64,000 nucleotides of DNA from Arthrobacter sp. B2a2-09 (GCF_027587375.1 NZ_JAMXIC010000014.1:60863-124862), one strand, 5' to 3'; shown: positions 1 through 8,871, counted from the stretch's first letter. The notes: generated by a model not told the origin, from the letters alone. A program made the numbers and translations.

Positions 1-1
1 C

Positions 2-3000
2 ACGCACGACCGTGTCCTCGTCTCGCCGGCCTTCGGCCAGCCCGGAAAACTTCCCTTCTGGAAGGGCGATTCCTTGGGCCGGCCAGTGGACCTCGGCCGC
101 GCGCTCGGAGCGTTCGTGCGTGAGCTTTCCGCTTCGGACCAAGGTCCAGCGCTGGAACGCTGCAAGGCCAGCGGGCTGGACGACTACGCCGCCGGCAACC
201 TGATCCAGTATCTGGGCGAACAGAAGCAGGCTACGGAAGTCGTCCCCAATGACCGGACGCTCGTGGTCGAACGGTTCCATGACGAACTCGGCGACTGGCG
301 CGTGGTGCTGCACAGCCCCTTCGGCATGCCGGTCCACGCACCGTGGGCACTCGCCGTCGGGCAGCGACTCCAGCAGCGCTACGGGCTGGACGGCTCGGCG
401 ATGGCCGCCGACGACGGCATCGTGCTGCGGGTGCCGATGATGGAGGACGAACCTCCCGGGGCTGAGCTGTTCCTCTTTGACCCCGACGAGCTAGAGCAGA
501 TCGTGACGGCGGAGGTTGGCGGCAGTGCCTTGTTCGCTTCCCGCTTCCGTGAGTGCGCTGCGCGTGCGCTGTTGTTGCCGCGGCAGAATCCCGCGAAAAG
601 GCAGCCGCTCTGGCAGCAACGGCAACGCTCAGCGCAATTGCTGGATGTCGCCAAGAAATACCCTGCCTTCCCCATCGTCCTCGAAACCGTGCGCGAATGC
701 CTGCAGGATGTCTACGACCTCCCCGCTTTAAAAGACATTGCCGCTTCGATCGAGCGCCGGGAACTGCGCTTGGTACAGACCACCACGCAGCAGCCTTCCC
801 CTTTCGCCAAGTCGCTGCTCTTCGGGTACGTGGCCCAGTACTTGTACGAGGGCGATTCCCCGCTGGCCGAACGCAGGGCCGCTGCTTTGGCCCTGGACTC
901 CACGCTCCTGAACGAGCTCCTGGGCAGGGTGGAACTGCGCGAACTCCTGGACGCCAAGGTCATTGAGGCCACCGAGCTCGAGCTCCAGCGGCTGGCCCCA
1001 GACCGGCAGGTCCGTGGCATGGAAGGCGTCGCGGACCTGCTGCGCTTGCTTGGCCCCCTGAGCGTCGAAGAGGTGGCTGCCCGCTTGCAGCCCGAAGGGG
1101 TGGAAGCCTCCCCGGAAGCTTCCCCGGATCTGCCCGCGTTGCATCTGGCGGCCGGATCGCATCTGGCTGCGTTGCGTAAGGCCAATCGGGCACTTACCGT
1201 GACCCTCAGCGGCGTGGAACGATTCGCGGCCATCGAGGACGCAGCCCGGCTCCGGGACGCTATCGGCGTTCCGCTGCCTATGGGAGTCCCGCTCGCCTTC
1301 ATCGAACCCGTCCACGATCCACTCGGGGATCTCGTCTCCCGTTACGCACGAACCCACGGACCGTTCACGGCCGAGGAAGCTGCTGCGAGGCTGGGACTCG
1401 GTGTCGCCGTCGTGAGCACCGCGCTGAAACGCCTGGCGGCGGACGGCCGTGTGGTGGAGGGCGAGTTCCGTCCGCACCCGAGTTTGCCGGACGCCGTTCC
1501 CGATGAGGCTACAGAGTTGTCGGAGGCGCCGGTACTCCCGGCTGTCCCGCTCCGCGGAGTCCCTTTTAGTAGCGAGTGGTGCGATTCCGAAGTGCTGCGC
1601 AAGCTCCGGCGTCGTTCGCTGGCCGCGCTGCGCGCCGAAGTGGAGCCGGTGGACGCCGCTGCTTACGGCCGGTTCCTCCCCGCTTGGCAAAACGTGGCCG
1701 TGCCCTCTGCCGGCCGCCCTGGTTCTTCTGGAGGCAGGGGCGCCCCGGCATTGCGCGGGCTCGACGGCATCATGACGGCCATCGATCAGCTCTCCGGCGT
1801 GCCTGTTCCGGCGTCGGCCTGGGAGCCTTTGGTGCTGGCCAGCCGGATCTCCGACTATCAACCGGCCATGTTGGACGAGCTCATGGCCGCAGGCGAAGTC
1901 TTGTGGTCCGGAGCCGGCTCGTTGCCCGGGAACGACGGCTGGATCAGCCTCCATGTGGCCGAAGCCGCGGAACTGACCCTCAACCCGGATCCCGATTTCG
2001 AGCCCGGCGATGCCCAACTCCGCCTCCTGGAATACCTGCAGACCGGTGGGGGCGCCTATTTCTTCCGGCAACTCACCGAGGTCGCGGGCGGCATGGACGC
2101 GGTCCTCAGCGACGACGCCGTGGTGGCCGCCTTGTGGGATCTCGTCTGGGCCGGCCGCATCACGGGCGACACCTTCGCCCCCGTCCGCGCCATGATTGCG
2201 GGTGGCCGCACGGCGCACAAACAACCCGCCCGGCCGCCGCGGGCCAGGTCCCTGCGCATGAGCAGGCTCGGCCGCTCGCACGGCACGGGCCTGATGGGGT
2301 CGCCCGGACTCACGGGCGGACGCTACGGCTCGGTCACCGGAACGGCCCCCACTCCCCCGCTCGCCGTTGGCCGCTGGTCGGCATTGCCCGATCCTGAGCT
2401 CGACCCCACGATCCACGCGCGCGGGACCGCCGAGCTCCTCCTCGATAGGTACGGCGTCGTGACCCGCGGCTCCGTCATGGTGGAGAACATCGTGGGCGGA
2501 TTCGGCCTGATGTACAAGGTCCTCGCGCGCCTCGAAGAAGCAGGGCGGTGCCGCCGCGGCTACTTCATCGAACACCTCGGAGCAGCCCAGTTTGCTGTGC
2601 CGGCGACAGTGGACCGATTGCGTTCCTTCACGGAGGATGCCCAACTTGCCAAGGCCGAGCCAGTCGCCTTGGCCCTGGCCGCAACGGATCCCGCCAACCC
2701 TTACGGTGCGGCCCTCCCGTGGCCCGCGCTAGCCGTCGACGCCGGATCGGGTCACCGTCCGGGGCGGAAGGCAGGGGCCTTGGTAGTGATAGTCGACGGT
2801 GCTTTGGCCTTGTACGTCGAACGCGGAGGGAAGACCCTGCTCACTTTCAGCCATGACGACGCCGTGCTGGCGGCTGCCGCCGCCGCACTCGTAGGCGTAG
2901 TGCGGCGGGGAGCCGTGGACAAATTGATCATGGAGAAGGTCAACGGCCACGACCTCCTGGACACTCCCGTGGCTTTTGCCCTCGCGGCCGCCGGAGCGTA

Positions 3001-3034
3001 CTCCACGCCGAAGGGTTTGAGGATCCGTGCCTGA
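2..3034 (+). CDS. lhr: Lhr-type ATP-dependent helicase, C-terminal part (5' end outside window)
   Basis: Large DNA helicase of the Lhr family, a DNA-repair helicase of actinobacteria. The open frame is already running at the first bases: it reads through SPAFGQPGKLPFWKGD before the first possible internal start, so the gene begins upstream and only about 1,010 C-terminal residues are seen. The motor domains with Walker motifs lie outside the window. What is visible is the long Lhr C-terminal region: the strand-rich segment just after the motor (VERFHDELGDWRVVLHSPFG), winged-helix-like parts, and the alanine-rich tail ending GLRIRA. The gene stops 11 bp before nei2, so the two repair genes are probably co-transcribed. 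Family assignment is by recognition of conserved segments. Confidence 0.9.
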   Translation, partial: THDRVLVSPAFGQPGKLPFWKGDSLGRPVDLGRALGAFVRELSASDQGPALERCKASGLDDYAAGNLIQYLGEQKQATEVVPNDRTLVVERFHDELGDWRVVLHSPFGMPVHAPWALAVGQRLQQRYGLDGSAMAADDGIVLRVPMMEDEPPGAELFLFDPDELEQIVTAEVGGSALFASRFRECAARALLLPRQNPAKRQPLWQQRQRSAQLLDVAKKYPAFPIVLETVRECLQDVYDLPALKDIAASIERRELRLVQTTTQQPSPFAKSLLFGYVAQYLYEGDSPLAERRAAALALDSTLLNELLGRVELRELLDAKVIEATELELQRLAPDRQVRGMEGVADLLRLLGPLSVEEVAARLQPEGVEASPEASPDLPALHLAAGSHLAALRKANRALTVTLSGVERFAAIEDAARLRDAIGVPLPMGVPLAFIEPVHDPLGDLVSRYARTHGPFTAEEAAARLGLGVAVVSTALKRLAADGRVVEGEFRPHPSLPDAVPDEATELSEAPVLPAVPLRGVPFSSEWCDSEVLRKLRRRSLAALRAEVEPVDAAAYGRFLPAWQNVAVPSAGRPGSSGGRGAPALRGLDGIMTAIDQLSGVPVPASAWEPLVLASRISDYQPAMLDELMAAGEVLWSGAGSLPGNDGWISLHVAEAAELTLNPDPDFEPGDAQLRLLEYLQTGGGAYFFRQLTEVAGGMDAVLSDDAVVAALWDLVWAGRITGDTFAPVRAMIAGGRTAHKQPARPPRARSLRMSRLGRSHGTGLMGSPGLTGGRYGSVTGTAPTPPLAVGRWSALPDPELDPTIHARGTAELLLDRYGVVTRGSVMVENIVGGFGLMYKVLARLEEAGRCRRGYFIEHLGAAQFAVPATVDRLRSFTEDAQLAKAEPVALALAATDPANPYGAALPWPALAVDAGSGHRPGRKAGALVVIVDGALALYVERGGKTLLTFSHDDAVLAAAAAALVGVVRRGAVDKLIMEKVNGHDLLDTPVAFALAAAGAYSTPKGLRIRA

Positions 3035-3045
3035 AATGGGGATCC

Positions 3046-3927
3046 ATGCCTGAGGGCGACTCGATCTGGCGTGCTGCCGCGGAGTTACACAAGGCCCTCG
3101 CTGGGCAGGCGCTGGTCTCCTCGGACTTCCGGGTGCCCAGGTTTGCCACGCTGAACCTTGCCGGATGGACCGTTTCCGAGGTGGTGCCACGGGGAAAGCA
3201 CTTACTCATGCGCTTGCTGGAGCCGGCGGAAGCCGGGAGCGCGGAGGCTTCGCCGGACGCGCCTGGACCGGCGGAGGCCGGACCACCCCGCCGCGCCCTG
3301 ACCATCCACTCGCACTTGAAAATGGAGGGAAGCTGGCAGGTCTATGCCCCCGGCGGACGCTGGAGGAAACCGGGCCACACGGCCAGGTGCATCCTCCGCA
3401 CGGCGACGGCCGACGTCGTCGGCTTCTCTCTGGGAATTCTGGAAGTAATCCCGACCCCGGACGAAAACCGCGCAGTGGGGCACCTTGGCCCGGATCTGCT
3501 CGGGCCGGATTGGGACACGGAAGAGGCTGTTCGTCGCCTGCGGGCCGCACCGGACACACCGATCGGCATCGCGCTGTTGGACCAGCGGAACCTCGCCGGC
3601 ATCGGCAATATCTACCGCTGCGAGGCGTGTTTCCTGACTGGGGTGCATCCGGCCGCGCCGGTGTCGGCTGTGAAGGATCCGGCGGGGATACTCGAGGAAG
3701 CCAAGGTCCTGCTCGAGGCCAATCTGGGCCCAGGGCCAAGGATCACGCGAGGGACCGCTTATCCCGGCGTCCGGGGAATGCCGCGGTCTGGATACTGGGT
3801 GTACGGCCGCGAGCACCAGCCGTGCATTCGCTGCGGTACGCCCATTCGCCGCGGGGTGCTGGGACCGGCGTCGGGGTTGGAAGACCGGACCATCTACTTC
3901 TGCCCGGAGTGCCAGCCCAGTCCTTGA
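3046..3927 (+). CDS. nei2: Fpg/Nei-family DNA glycosylase (Nei2-like endonuclease VIII)
   Basis: Bifunctional DNA glycosylase/AP lyase that excises oxidised bases. The mature N-terminus PEGDSIWR carries the catalytic Pro2 and Glu3 of the family. The helix-two-turn-helix region contains the DQRNLAGIGNIYRCE segment, and the C-terminus ends in a four-cysteine zinc finger (CIRCGTPIRR ... FCPEC). At 293 residues it has the usual family length, although residues about 61-83 form an Ala/Pro/Glu-rich insert (SAEASPDAPGPAEAGPP) that looks like a low-complexity expansion. It follows lhr by 11 bp, an arrangement common in actinobacteria, and this supports a joint DNA-repair operon. The start ATG at 3046 is fixed by the need for PE directly after Met. 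Confidence 0.93.
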   Translation: MPEGDSIWRAAAELHKALAGQALVSSDFRVPRFATLNLAGWTVSEVVPRGKHLLMRLLEPAEAGSAEASPDAPGPAEAGPPRRALTIHSHLKMEGSWQVYAPGGRWRKPGHTARCILRTATADVVGFSLGILEVIPTPDENRAVGHLGPDLLGPDWDTEEAVRRLRAAPDTPIGIALLDQRNLAGIGNIYRCEACFLTGVHPAAPVSAVKDPAGILEEAKVLLEANLGPGPRITRGTAYPGVRGMPRSGYWVYGREHQPCIRCGTPIRRGVLGPASGLEDRTIYFCPECQPSP

Positions 3928-3966
3928 CGCTGCCCAAATCGCCTGGCTGACGCTGCGGAAATTCCC

Positions 3967-3994
3967 TGACGCCCCCGGAGTTCCGGAGGCGTCA
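3967..3994. terminator. Bidirectional hairpin between convergent genes
   Basis: TGACGCC ... GGCGTCA arms continue inward as CCGGA/TCCGG with a two-base loop (GT) and one internal mismatch. The hairpin sits between the converging nei2 (+) and yczE (-) genes. There is no long T-tract, so efficiency is uncertain. Confidence 0.6.
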
Positions 3995-4026
3995 CGAAAT
4001 CGGTGCGTCGCCAGGAAGAATCCGCG

Positions 4027-4647
4027 TCACGGCGCGGCCGGCACGGCTTCCACGGGACTCTGGGGAGCCTTCACAGGAACCATGAACAGCGGCAGCAACA
4101 ACTGAACCAACGGCCCAATCGCAAGCGCATAGACAACGGTTCCGACGCCGACGGATCCACCCAATAGCCAGCCCACACCGAGAACGACAACCTCGATCAA
4201 GGTCCGGGACAAGCGCACGGACCAGCCCGTGCGCCGGGCAAGTCCCGTCATGAGTCCGTCGCGGGCACCCGGGCCAAGGCGTGCGCCGATGTAGCAAGCG
4301 GAGGCGATGCCGTTGAGGACCACGGCACCGGCGAGCATGGCGATCTGGCCACCCAAGTGCGAGAACGCGGGGATCAGGGCCAGGCCGATGTCCGCGAAAA
4401 CACCCACCAGAACTGCGTTGGCGAGGGTTCCGAAGCCGGGCATCTGCCGCAGCGGTATCCAGAGGAGCAGCACGAGGAAGCTGACAACCACCACCACGGT
4501 GCCGATGCTCCATCCAATTTTCCCCGCGACGCCCTGGTGGAACACATCCCAGGGATCCAGGCCAAGGCCGGCCCGGATGAACATGGCCAGGGAGATCCCG
4601 TACATTGCGAGGCCGATCAGGAGCTGGGTGATTCTGCGGGTCATCAT
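4027..4647 (-). CDS. yczE: YczE-type integral membrane protein
   Basis: Predicted polytopic membrane protein of the YczE/YitT-like family (COG2364). About 206 residues with five or six hydrophobic segments (for example ITQLLIGLAMYGISLAMFI at the N-terminus and LIEVVVLGVGWLLGG near residue 135). The motif GLGLDPWDV after the first segment is typical of the family. Function is not established; some homologues are linked to surfactin production or to transport. I chose the MMTRRI start at 4647; a start at 4674 (MPVFREYG) would also be possible. It is divergent from the MocR regulator at 4708, the classic YczR/yczE arrangement in which a MocR protein controls the neighbouring yczE gene. Confidence 0.85.
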   Translation of the reverse strand: MMTRRITQLLIGLAMYGISLAMFIRAGLGLDPWDVFHQGVAGKIGWSIGTVVVVVSFLVLLLWIPLRQMPGFGTLANAVLVGVFADIGLALIPAFSHLGGQIAMLAGAVVLNGIASACYIGARLGPGARDGLMTGLARRTGWSVRLSRTLIEVVVLGVGWLLGGSVGVGTVVYALAIGPLVQLLLPLFMVPVKAPQSPVEAVPAAP

Positions 4648-4666
4648 GAAACCATACTCCCGGAAA

Positions 4667-4707
4667 ACTGGCATTGCTTTCCATAGCCAGTTTGCAATAC
4701 TGGTCTT
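4667..4707. promoter_or_regulatory. Shared yczE/MocR promoter with repeated ACTGG/CCAGT half-sites
   Basis: Three half-sites alternate here: ACTGG at 4667-4671, CCAGT at 4687-4691 and ACTGG at 4699-4703. The last two frame a TTGCAA core. MocR regulators usually bind pairs of short repeats in the intergenic region, so this is a good operator candidate. A TTGCTT (4674-4679) and AATACT (4696-4701) pair with 16 bp spacing would put the start of transcription at or next to the ATG at 4708, suggesting a leaderless MocR transcript. Promoter calls are inference. Confidence 0.5.
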
Positions 4708-6168
4708 ATGCCCGGATCCCTGAACCCCACAGCCATGGTGCGTCTCCTCGGCCCGTGGAACACCGGCGCCGCTCCCGCCTATCGCGAGCTTGCCGACGTC
4801 GTACGCCTTTTGGTGATGGACGGGCGCATCCCGCTCGATGTCGCGCTGCCCAGTGAGCGCGCGCTCGCGGTCACCCTGGGCGTCAGCCGGACCACCGTCA
4901 CCGCCGCCTATGCCAGCCTGCGCGAGCAAGGGTTTCTCAGCGGCGGCCAGGGCAGCCGGGGCCGGACGGGAATTCCGCACCGGACGGTTCCCGTCAGCGG
5001 GCCGGGGCTGGCCGTTCCGGACGGGATCCTTGACCTCGCCTACGCTTCACTGCCGGCCACGGGCGAGGTGGTGCATCGGGCCTTCGCTGATGCGTTGATT
5101 GACCTCCCGGCGCTGTTGCCCGGTTTTGGCTACGACGCGGTCGGCCTCCCGCCCCTCCGGGAAGCCATCGCGGACCGCTACACGGCAGCCGGTATCCCCA
5201 CCACGGCCGCACAGATACTGGTGACTTCAGGGGCCCAGCACGCGCTGAACATTATCTTGAAGACCCTCGCCGGGCGGCAGCAGAAGGTACTCGTCGAGCA
5301 TCCCAGCTACCCCAACGCGCTCGACGCAATCCGCGCTTCCGGCTCTCGCACGGTACCGGTGCCGATGCCGCCTGCCGCCGAGCCGACGCCGGGCGGCTGG
5401 GATATCGACGGCATGGTGGCCGCAATGCGCCACCAACGCCCGGCCATGGCCTACCTCGTGCCGGACTTCCACAACCCCACAGGGCGGATCATGTCCAACC
5501 TCCAGCGCCGCCGCCTGGTCCGCGAGGCGGCAGGGACGGGCACTGTCCTGGTGGTTGACGAAACGCTGCGGGAGCTAAACCTCGACGCCGTCAGTACCTC
5601 GCCGCTCGCGGCATTCAGTCCGGCGGTGGTGACCATCGGTTCGCTCAGCAAATCGCATTGGGCCGGACTCCGGACCGGATGGATCCGTGCTGAAGAGGAC
5701 TTGATCAGCCGCTTCGTGCAGACCCGGACAACGATGGATTTGGGAGGGCCCGTCGTCGAGCAATTGGCCGCGACTCGGCTGCTTCGAGCATTCGCAGAAC
5801 CGCTGGATGCCAGGCTTGAGGAGCTGCGGCGGAACCGGGAATCGCTCCTCGGACTACTGGCAGAGCACCTGCCCGATTGGCACGTGGAACGTCCGCGCGG
5901 CGGGCTGACAGCATGGTGCAGGCTGCCCACGCCGTCGAGTACTGCGCTCACCGTCGTCGCCCCGGATTTCGGCGTGCGGCTGGCGGCCGGGCCGCGCTTC
6001 GGCGTCGGCGGGGCTTTCGAGCACTTCATGCGTGTCCCTTACACCCTCGCGCCGGCGCAGCTTGAGACGGCGGTGCTGGCACTGCGCGATGCCCAAGCCC
6101 GGATCGACGCGTCGCCGCAACTCCGGAGGACCTTGAAGGCACCCAAGGAAGCCGCCGCCGTCGCGTAG
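4708..6168 (+). CDS. MocR-family PLP-dependent transcriptional regulator (YczR-like)
   Basis: GntR-type winged helix fused to a class I aminotransferase-like effector domain, 486 residues. The DNA-binding domain occupies residues about 25-95 (PSERALAVTLGVSRTTV is the recognition region). The PLP-binding Lys is in SLSKSHWAGLRTGW near residue 315, and the VPDFHNPTG segment near residue 255 is the cofactor-side motif of the fold. Such proteins respond to PLP or a PLP adduct. Its divergent position next to yczE suggests that it regulates that gene and itself. The C-terminus ends in a short Lys/Ala tail. Family call is secure; the ligand is unknown. Confidence 0.9.
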   Translation: MPGSLNPTAMVRLLGPWNTGAAPAYRELADVVRLLVMDGRIPLDVALPSERALAVTLGVSRTTVTAAYASLREQGFLSGGQGSRGRTGIPHRTVPVSGPGLAVPDGILDLAYASLPATGEVVHRAFADALIDLPALLPGFGYDAVGLPPLREAIADRYTAAGIPTTAAQILVTSGAQHALNIILKTLAGRQQKVLVEHPSYPNALDAIRASGSRTVPVPMPPAAEPTPGGWDIDGMVAAMRHQRPAMAYLVPDFHNPTGRIMSNLQRRRLVREAAGTGTVLVVDETLRELNLDAVSTSPLAAFSPAVVTIGSLSKSHWAGLRTGWIRAEEDLISRFVQTRTTMDLGGPVVEQLAATRLLRAFAEPLDARLEELRRNRESLLGLLAEHLPDWHVERPRGGLTAWCRLPTPSSTALTVVAPDFGVRLAAGPRFGVGGAFEHFMRVPYTLAPAQLETAVLALRDAQARIDASPQLRRTLKAPKEAAAVA

Positions 6169-6207
6169 CCCGCCCAAACCCGCCCCTACTCCACCCAATT
6201 CCCCCCA

Positions 6208-6273
6208 CCCAACTGGCTCGCAGTTGTTGTCGTTTAGAGGGCTCAGAACGACATTAACTGCGAGTCAGTTGGG
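6208..6273. repeat. Palindromic intergenic repeat, AACTGRCTCGCA family, copy 1
   Basis: A long hairpin opens with CCCAACTGGCTCGCAGTT and closes with AACTGCGAGTCAGTTGGG, with TGTCGTT/AACGACA as inner arms and a GAGGGCT loop. Its reverse-oriented relative lies at 49990-50055. The element supplies the last codons (Pro-Asn-stop) of the DUF4188 gene that reads in from the right, and it ends about 40 bp after the MocR stop, so it also sits where a terminator would be expected. Confidence 0.85.
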
Positions 6274-6753
6274 TCGCTCGGAGCCCATGCGCTGCTTGGC
6301 GGTGTTGCTGCCCGGGCCGACCGGGACATGCGAGGTGGCTTTGGCAAGGCCAAACTGCGGCATGCCGTTGTACACGACCTCAATTCCCGACGCCGGCACC
6401 TGATAGGTTTCGTGCCACACGCCAATGTCACCGCTTCCCGCGACTTCCTTCATGAAACGTCGCCAGGGCCCCAAGTGCGGCGAATCCCTGTCCGCCGCGA
6501 AGCGCCTTAGATGTTCGGGGCTCTCCCAATAGCTGAGCAGCATGGTGGTGCGTCCGAACCATTGTTCACAGCCGAGCAATCCGGACTCGGGATGTGCCGC
6601 AAGATGGCGGAGCATGGTGGGCATTGCCGATGCCACGCGCACCACTTTGCCGATCTTCCACCAACGGTTGGCCCGCATTCCGATAAGGAATACGGTCACC
6701 GACTCACGCCCGGTGTCCGCCGTGAAACGTCCCGGGAAGATTTCCTGTGCCAT
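6265..6753 (-). CDS. DUF4188 family protein
   Basis: Conserved 162-residue protein of the DUF4188 family, a dimeric alpha/beta-barrel (monooxygenase-like) fold. Characteristic stretches are VFLIGMRANRWWK near residue 21, HPESGLLGCEQWFGRTT near residue 54 and GDIGVWHETYQVP near residue 108. The enzymatic role of the family is unknown. The last two codons and the stop lie inside a palindromic repeat, so the extreme C-terminus was probably altered when that repeat inserted. It is divergent from a TetR regulator, with a palindromic operator between them, so it is a likely target of that regulator. Confidence 0.85.
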   Translation of the reverse strand: MAQEIFPGRFTADTGRESVTVFLIGMRANRWWKIGKVVRVASAMPTMLRHLAAHPESGLLGCEQWFGRTTMLLSYWESPEHLRRFAADRDSPHLGPWRRFMKEVAGSGDIGVWHETYQVPASGIEVVYNGMPQFGLAKATSHVPVGPGSNTAKQRMGSERPN

Positions 6754-6799
6754 GTGAATCCTTCGGTCTGGGAACGGTAGCTCAAGTTCCGATGGTCGA

Positions 6800-6835
6800 G
6801 TTTCATAACGTCGTTATGAAACAATGTTATGAAAC
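6800..6835. promoter_or_regulatory. TetR operator: perfect palindrome plus a third half-site
   Basis: GTTTCATAAC (6800-6809) and GTTATGAAAC (6813-6822) are perfect 10-bp inverted arms around GTC. A further exact GTTATGAAAC half-site follows at 6826-6835. The array lies between the divergent DUF4188 and TetR genes and ends 10 bp before the chosen TetR start, which is what an autoregulatory operator would look like. Confidence 0.8.
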
Positions 6836-6845
6836 ACTTGGAGGC

Positions 6846-7418
6846 ATGGCAAGACCCATCGTTCATGACCAGATCGTCCGGCTGCGGCTTCTTCAGATAA
6901 CGGCCGAACTCGTGGACCGGGACGGCCCCGCGCGAGTCACGCTCCGGGACGTTGCCGCGGCCGCGGAGACCTCAACGACGGCGATCTACTCCCTTTTCGG
7001 CGGCAAGGCCCAGTTGCTGACGGCCGCCGTCGACGACGGTTTCCGCTCGTTCGGTGACTCGCAACGGATCGCCGAAAGCGGTGGGCTCCGAGGCCTTGGC
7101 CTCGCCTATCGCTCCTGGGCACTGGAACATCCGGCCTTGTACCGTCTCATGTTTGGCGGCGCACTTGCCACATACGTGGACTGCAGCCCGACGCCGGCAG
7201 TCGCCTCGGAAGCCATGCTTCCCCTGATGGAAGCCGTGACCGCCGCGCAGACAGCGGGGGCTGTTCGCGACGCCGAGGCCGCGACGATCGCCATGTCCAT
7301 CTGGGGGCAGGTCCACGGACTGGTGAGCCTGGAGTTGGCGAACATGGAGGACTCCGGAACCGATTGGGAAGGGATCTACGCCGCGGCGTTGGATGCCGTG
7401 GCACGCGGCTGGCAATGA
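6846..7418 (+). CDS. TetR/AcrR family transcriptional regulator
   Basis: 190-residue repressor with an N-terminal TetR helix-turn-helix (residues about 12-58; TLRDVAAAAETSTTAIYSLF) and a C-terminal ligand domain of the WHG type (LAYRSWALEHPALYRLMF). I start at 6846 (MARPIVHD) because upstream in-frame codons run through the palindromic operator. The operator between it and the DUF4188 gene suggests that it represses both. The effector is not predictable from sequence. Confidence 0.88.
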   Translation: MARPIVHDQIVRLRLLQITAELVDRDGPARVTLRDVAAAAETSTTAIYSLFGGKAQLLTAAVDDGFRSFGDSQRIAESGGLRGLGLAYRSWALEHPALYRLMFGGALATYVDCSPTPAVASEAMLPLMEAVTAAQTAGAVRDAEAATIAMSIWGQVHGLVSLELANMEDSGTDWEGIYAAALDAVARGWQ

Positions 7419-7443
7419 CGCTGATGTGCCTGCGACGCGCAAT

Positions 7444-7481
7444 TGGTCTGGCGACACCGGAATTCCGTAGTCGCCAGACCA
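7444..7481. terminator. Bidirectional terminator hairpin
   Basis: Perfect 12-bp arms TGGTCTGGCGAC and GTCGCCAGACCA enclose a 14-base loop containing GGAATTCC. The stem extends outward with one mismatch to CGCAA/TTGCG. It lies between the convergent TetR (+) and SRPBCC (-) genes. Confidence 0.75.
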
Positions 7482-7517
7482 TTTGCGTGTCGGCCAGCGT
7501 CTTCCGCGTCGATGCCT

Positions 7518-8210
7518 TTACGCGTACACCTTCTCCAGGAACCCACCCCAGGCCTTGGCAGTCAGTTCGGAATCTCCGTTGCCGCTGAAATCGTGCACCG
7601 TCATGCCCACGGGAGCTCCGAAGGAATTGCGGCCGAAGAACCGGTAGAGCGTGTCGGCCGTCCGCAGGCCCAGGAAGTGCTGATTGGAGAAGTCAAGCTC
7701 TCCGCTCAGCCGGCCCACGCCGTCGACGTCCACCTCAACCGTTGAACCCTGCGCAACGCCGTCCACGCCGAACGCCTTCTTCAGTTGCACAAAACCGTCG
7801 GGCGTCTGCGAGGCCGCCGGGCCCTGGATGTCCGCGAAGACTACGGGTTTGCCGTCGAAGTACTGAAGGTACTGGCCCAGGGTGTGCAGGTAGAACTCGG
7901 TGTGCTTGCTGGCGCCGTCGTACTGTTCTTCCCAGTTGTCCGCGAAGATGCCGCTGTGGACATAGTGCAGCTTGGCACGGCCGCCGTCGAGCGGTTCGAG
8001 GACGTGCTCCAGCTGGTTGAACCAGCCGTCCGGTCCGTCCATCCGCGTCACAAGATGGCTGGGGTATTCGTCCACGGTTTTCACGGCCGGCCACTGATCG
8101 GTGGGAAACATCCAGGCCGAGGTGTCCTGGGTGACAGCCTGCCAGACCCGTTCAGGAGTGCCGGGCAGTTCGGTGTCGGCCACGATTTCGAATTCACGGT
8201 TGTCAGTCAT
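7518..8210 (-). CDS. SRPBCC (START/AHSA1-like) domain protein
   Basis: 230-residue lipid- or ligand-binding fold protein. The N-terminal [15 protein letters not shown] and WPAVKTVDE segments and the central [19 protein letters not shown] are typical of Activator-of-Hsp90-ATPase-like SRPBCC proteins. It overlaps the 3' end of the upstream ArsR-type regulator by 8 bp, so the two are translationally coupled. In actinobacteria such regulator/SRPBCC pairs are widespread; the physiological ligand is usually unknown. Confidence 0.82.
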   Translation of the reverse strand: MTDNREFEIVADTELPGTPERVWQAVTQDTSAWMFPTDQWPAVKTVDEYPSHLVTRMDGPDGWFNQLEHVLEPLDGGRAKLHYVHSGIFADNWEEQYDGASKHTEFYLHTLGQYLQYFDGKPVVFADIQGPAASQTPDGFVQLKKAFGVDGVAQGSTVEVDVDGVGRLSGELDFSNQHFLGLRTADTLYRFFGRNSFGAPVGMTVHDFSGNGDSELTAKAWGGFLEKVYA

Positions 8211-8835
8211 TGTCCTGTTCCTTTTCTGGAGAGTGCTGCGTATTTGTCTTGAGTGCGGGATGAAGTACGACGACGAGTCGGTGCTTGCGTGCGCCGCTCG
8301 CCGCTGCGGAAGCTCCGCCGTCGTGGTACTTGTCCACGAGGCGGGTCACCGCGACGCCGAGCTCCTCGGCGAAAGCGGCGCGTTCCGACGCCGAGCGGAA
8401 GGTGATTTCGCCGTCGATCGCGAAGCTCGCAAGCTTCTTCTTGGCCGCGGCAGCGCCCGCTATCAGCTTGCCCATCTCCTGGACCGTCCGGGCCGCGAGG
8501 GCCAGGAGCCAGAAAGCGGAGAAGCGATCCGAGTAGCGTCGGGGATCCGGCGCCACGGATGCAAGTGCCACTGGCGAGATCAGGTACGACGCCGCCGTCG
8601 CGCGCAAAACGCGTTCGGTGACGTTGCCCTTCTTCCGTTCCTCCACAAGCTCGACGAGCCCATGCCGCTCAAGGGCCTTGAGATGGTAGTTGACCTTCTG
8701 CCGAGGCAGGCCCACCTTGACCGCCAGCTGCGTGGCGGAACCGGGCTCGGCCAGCTCCTGCAGAATGCGGGTGCGGATCGGGTCCAGCGACGCTTCCGCC
8801 GCGGCGGGGTCCTCGATCACTTCGATGTCCAACAT
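8203..8835 (-). CDS. ArsR-family winged-helix regulator
   Basis: 210-residue regulator with the DNA-binding winged helix at residues about 15-80 ([18 protein letters not shown], then [19 protein letters not shown]), followed by an alanine-rich helical C-terminal half and a basic tail. The ATG at 8835 is chosen because the helix-turn-helix begins right after it, and because a consensus -35 element and an inverted repeat lie immediately upstream. It is co-transcribed with the overlapping SRPBCC gene, probably as an autorepressor of that small operon. Confidence 0.85.
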   Translation of the reverse strand: MLDIEVIEDPAAAEASLDPIRTRILQELAEPGSATQLAVKVGLPRQKVNYHLKALERHGLVELVEERKKGNVTERVLRATAASYLISPVALASVAPDPRRYSDRFSAFWLLALAARTVQEMGKLIAGAAAAKKKLASFAIDGEITFRSASERAAFAEELGVAVTRLVDKYHDGGASAAASGARKHRLVVVLHPALKTNTQHSPEKEQDND

Positions 8836-8853
8836 GCTTCCATTGTGCCTACC

Positions 8854-8871
8854 GACAACTTTTTTTGTCAA
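8854..8871 (-). promoter_or_regulatory. ArsR-type operator over the -35 element
   Basis: GACAA (8854-8858) and TTGTC (8865-8869) form an inverted repeat around a T-tract. On the minus strand a perfect TTGACA (8871-8866) overlaps the repeat; a CACAAT about 17 bp downstream could be the -10 element. Binding here would block polymerase, fitting autorepression of the gene starting at 8835. Confidence 0.6.

Noticed and set aside
728..1302. Other overlapping open frames throughout the window, such as those inside ppc and the ABC operons
   Set aside because: They show no conserved motifs, lack ribosome sites and are mirror products of GC-rich codon bias.
728..2644. Long open frame (638 codons) on the minus strand across lhr
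   Set aside because: It lies exactly opposite the real helicase gene, has no recognisable family and arises from the high GC content; the plus strand has clear Lhr conservation.
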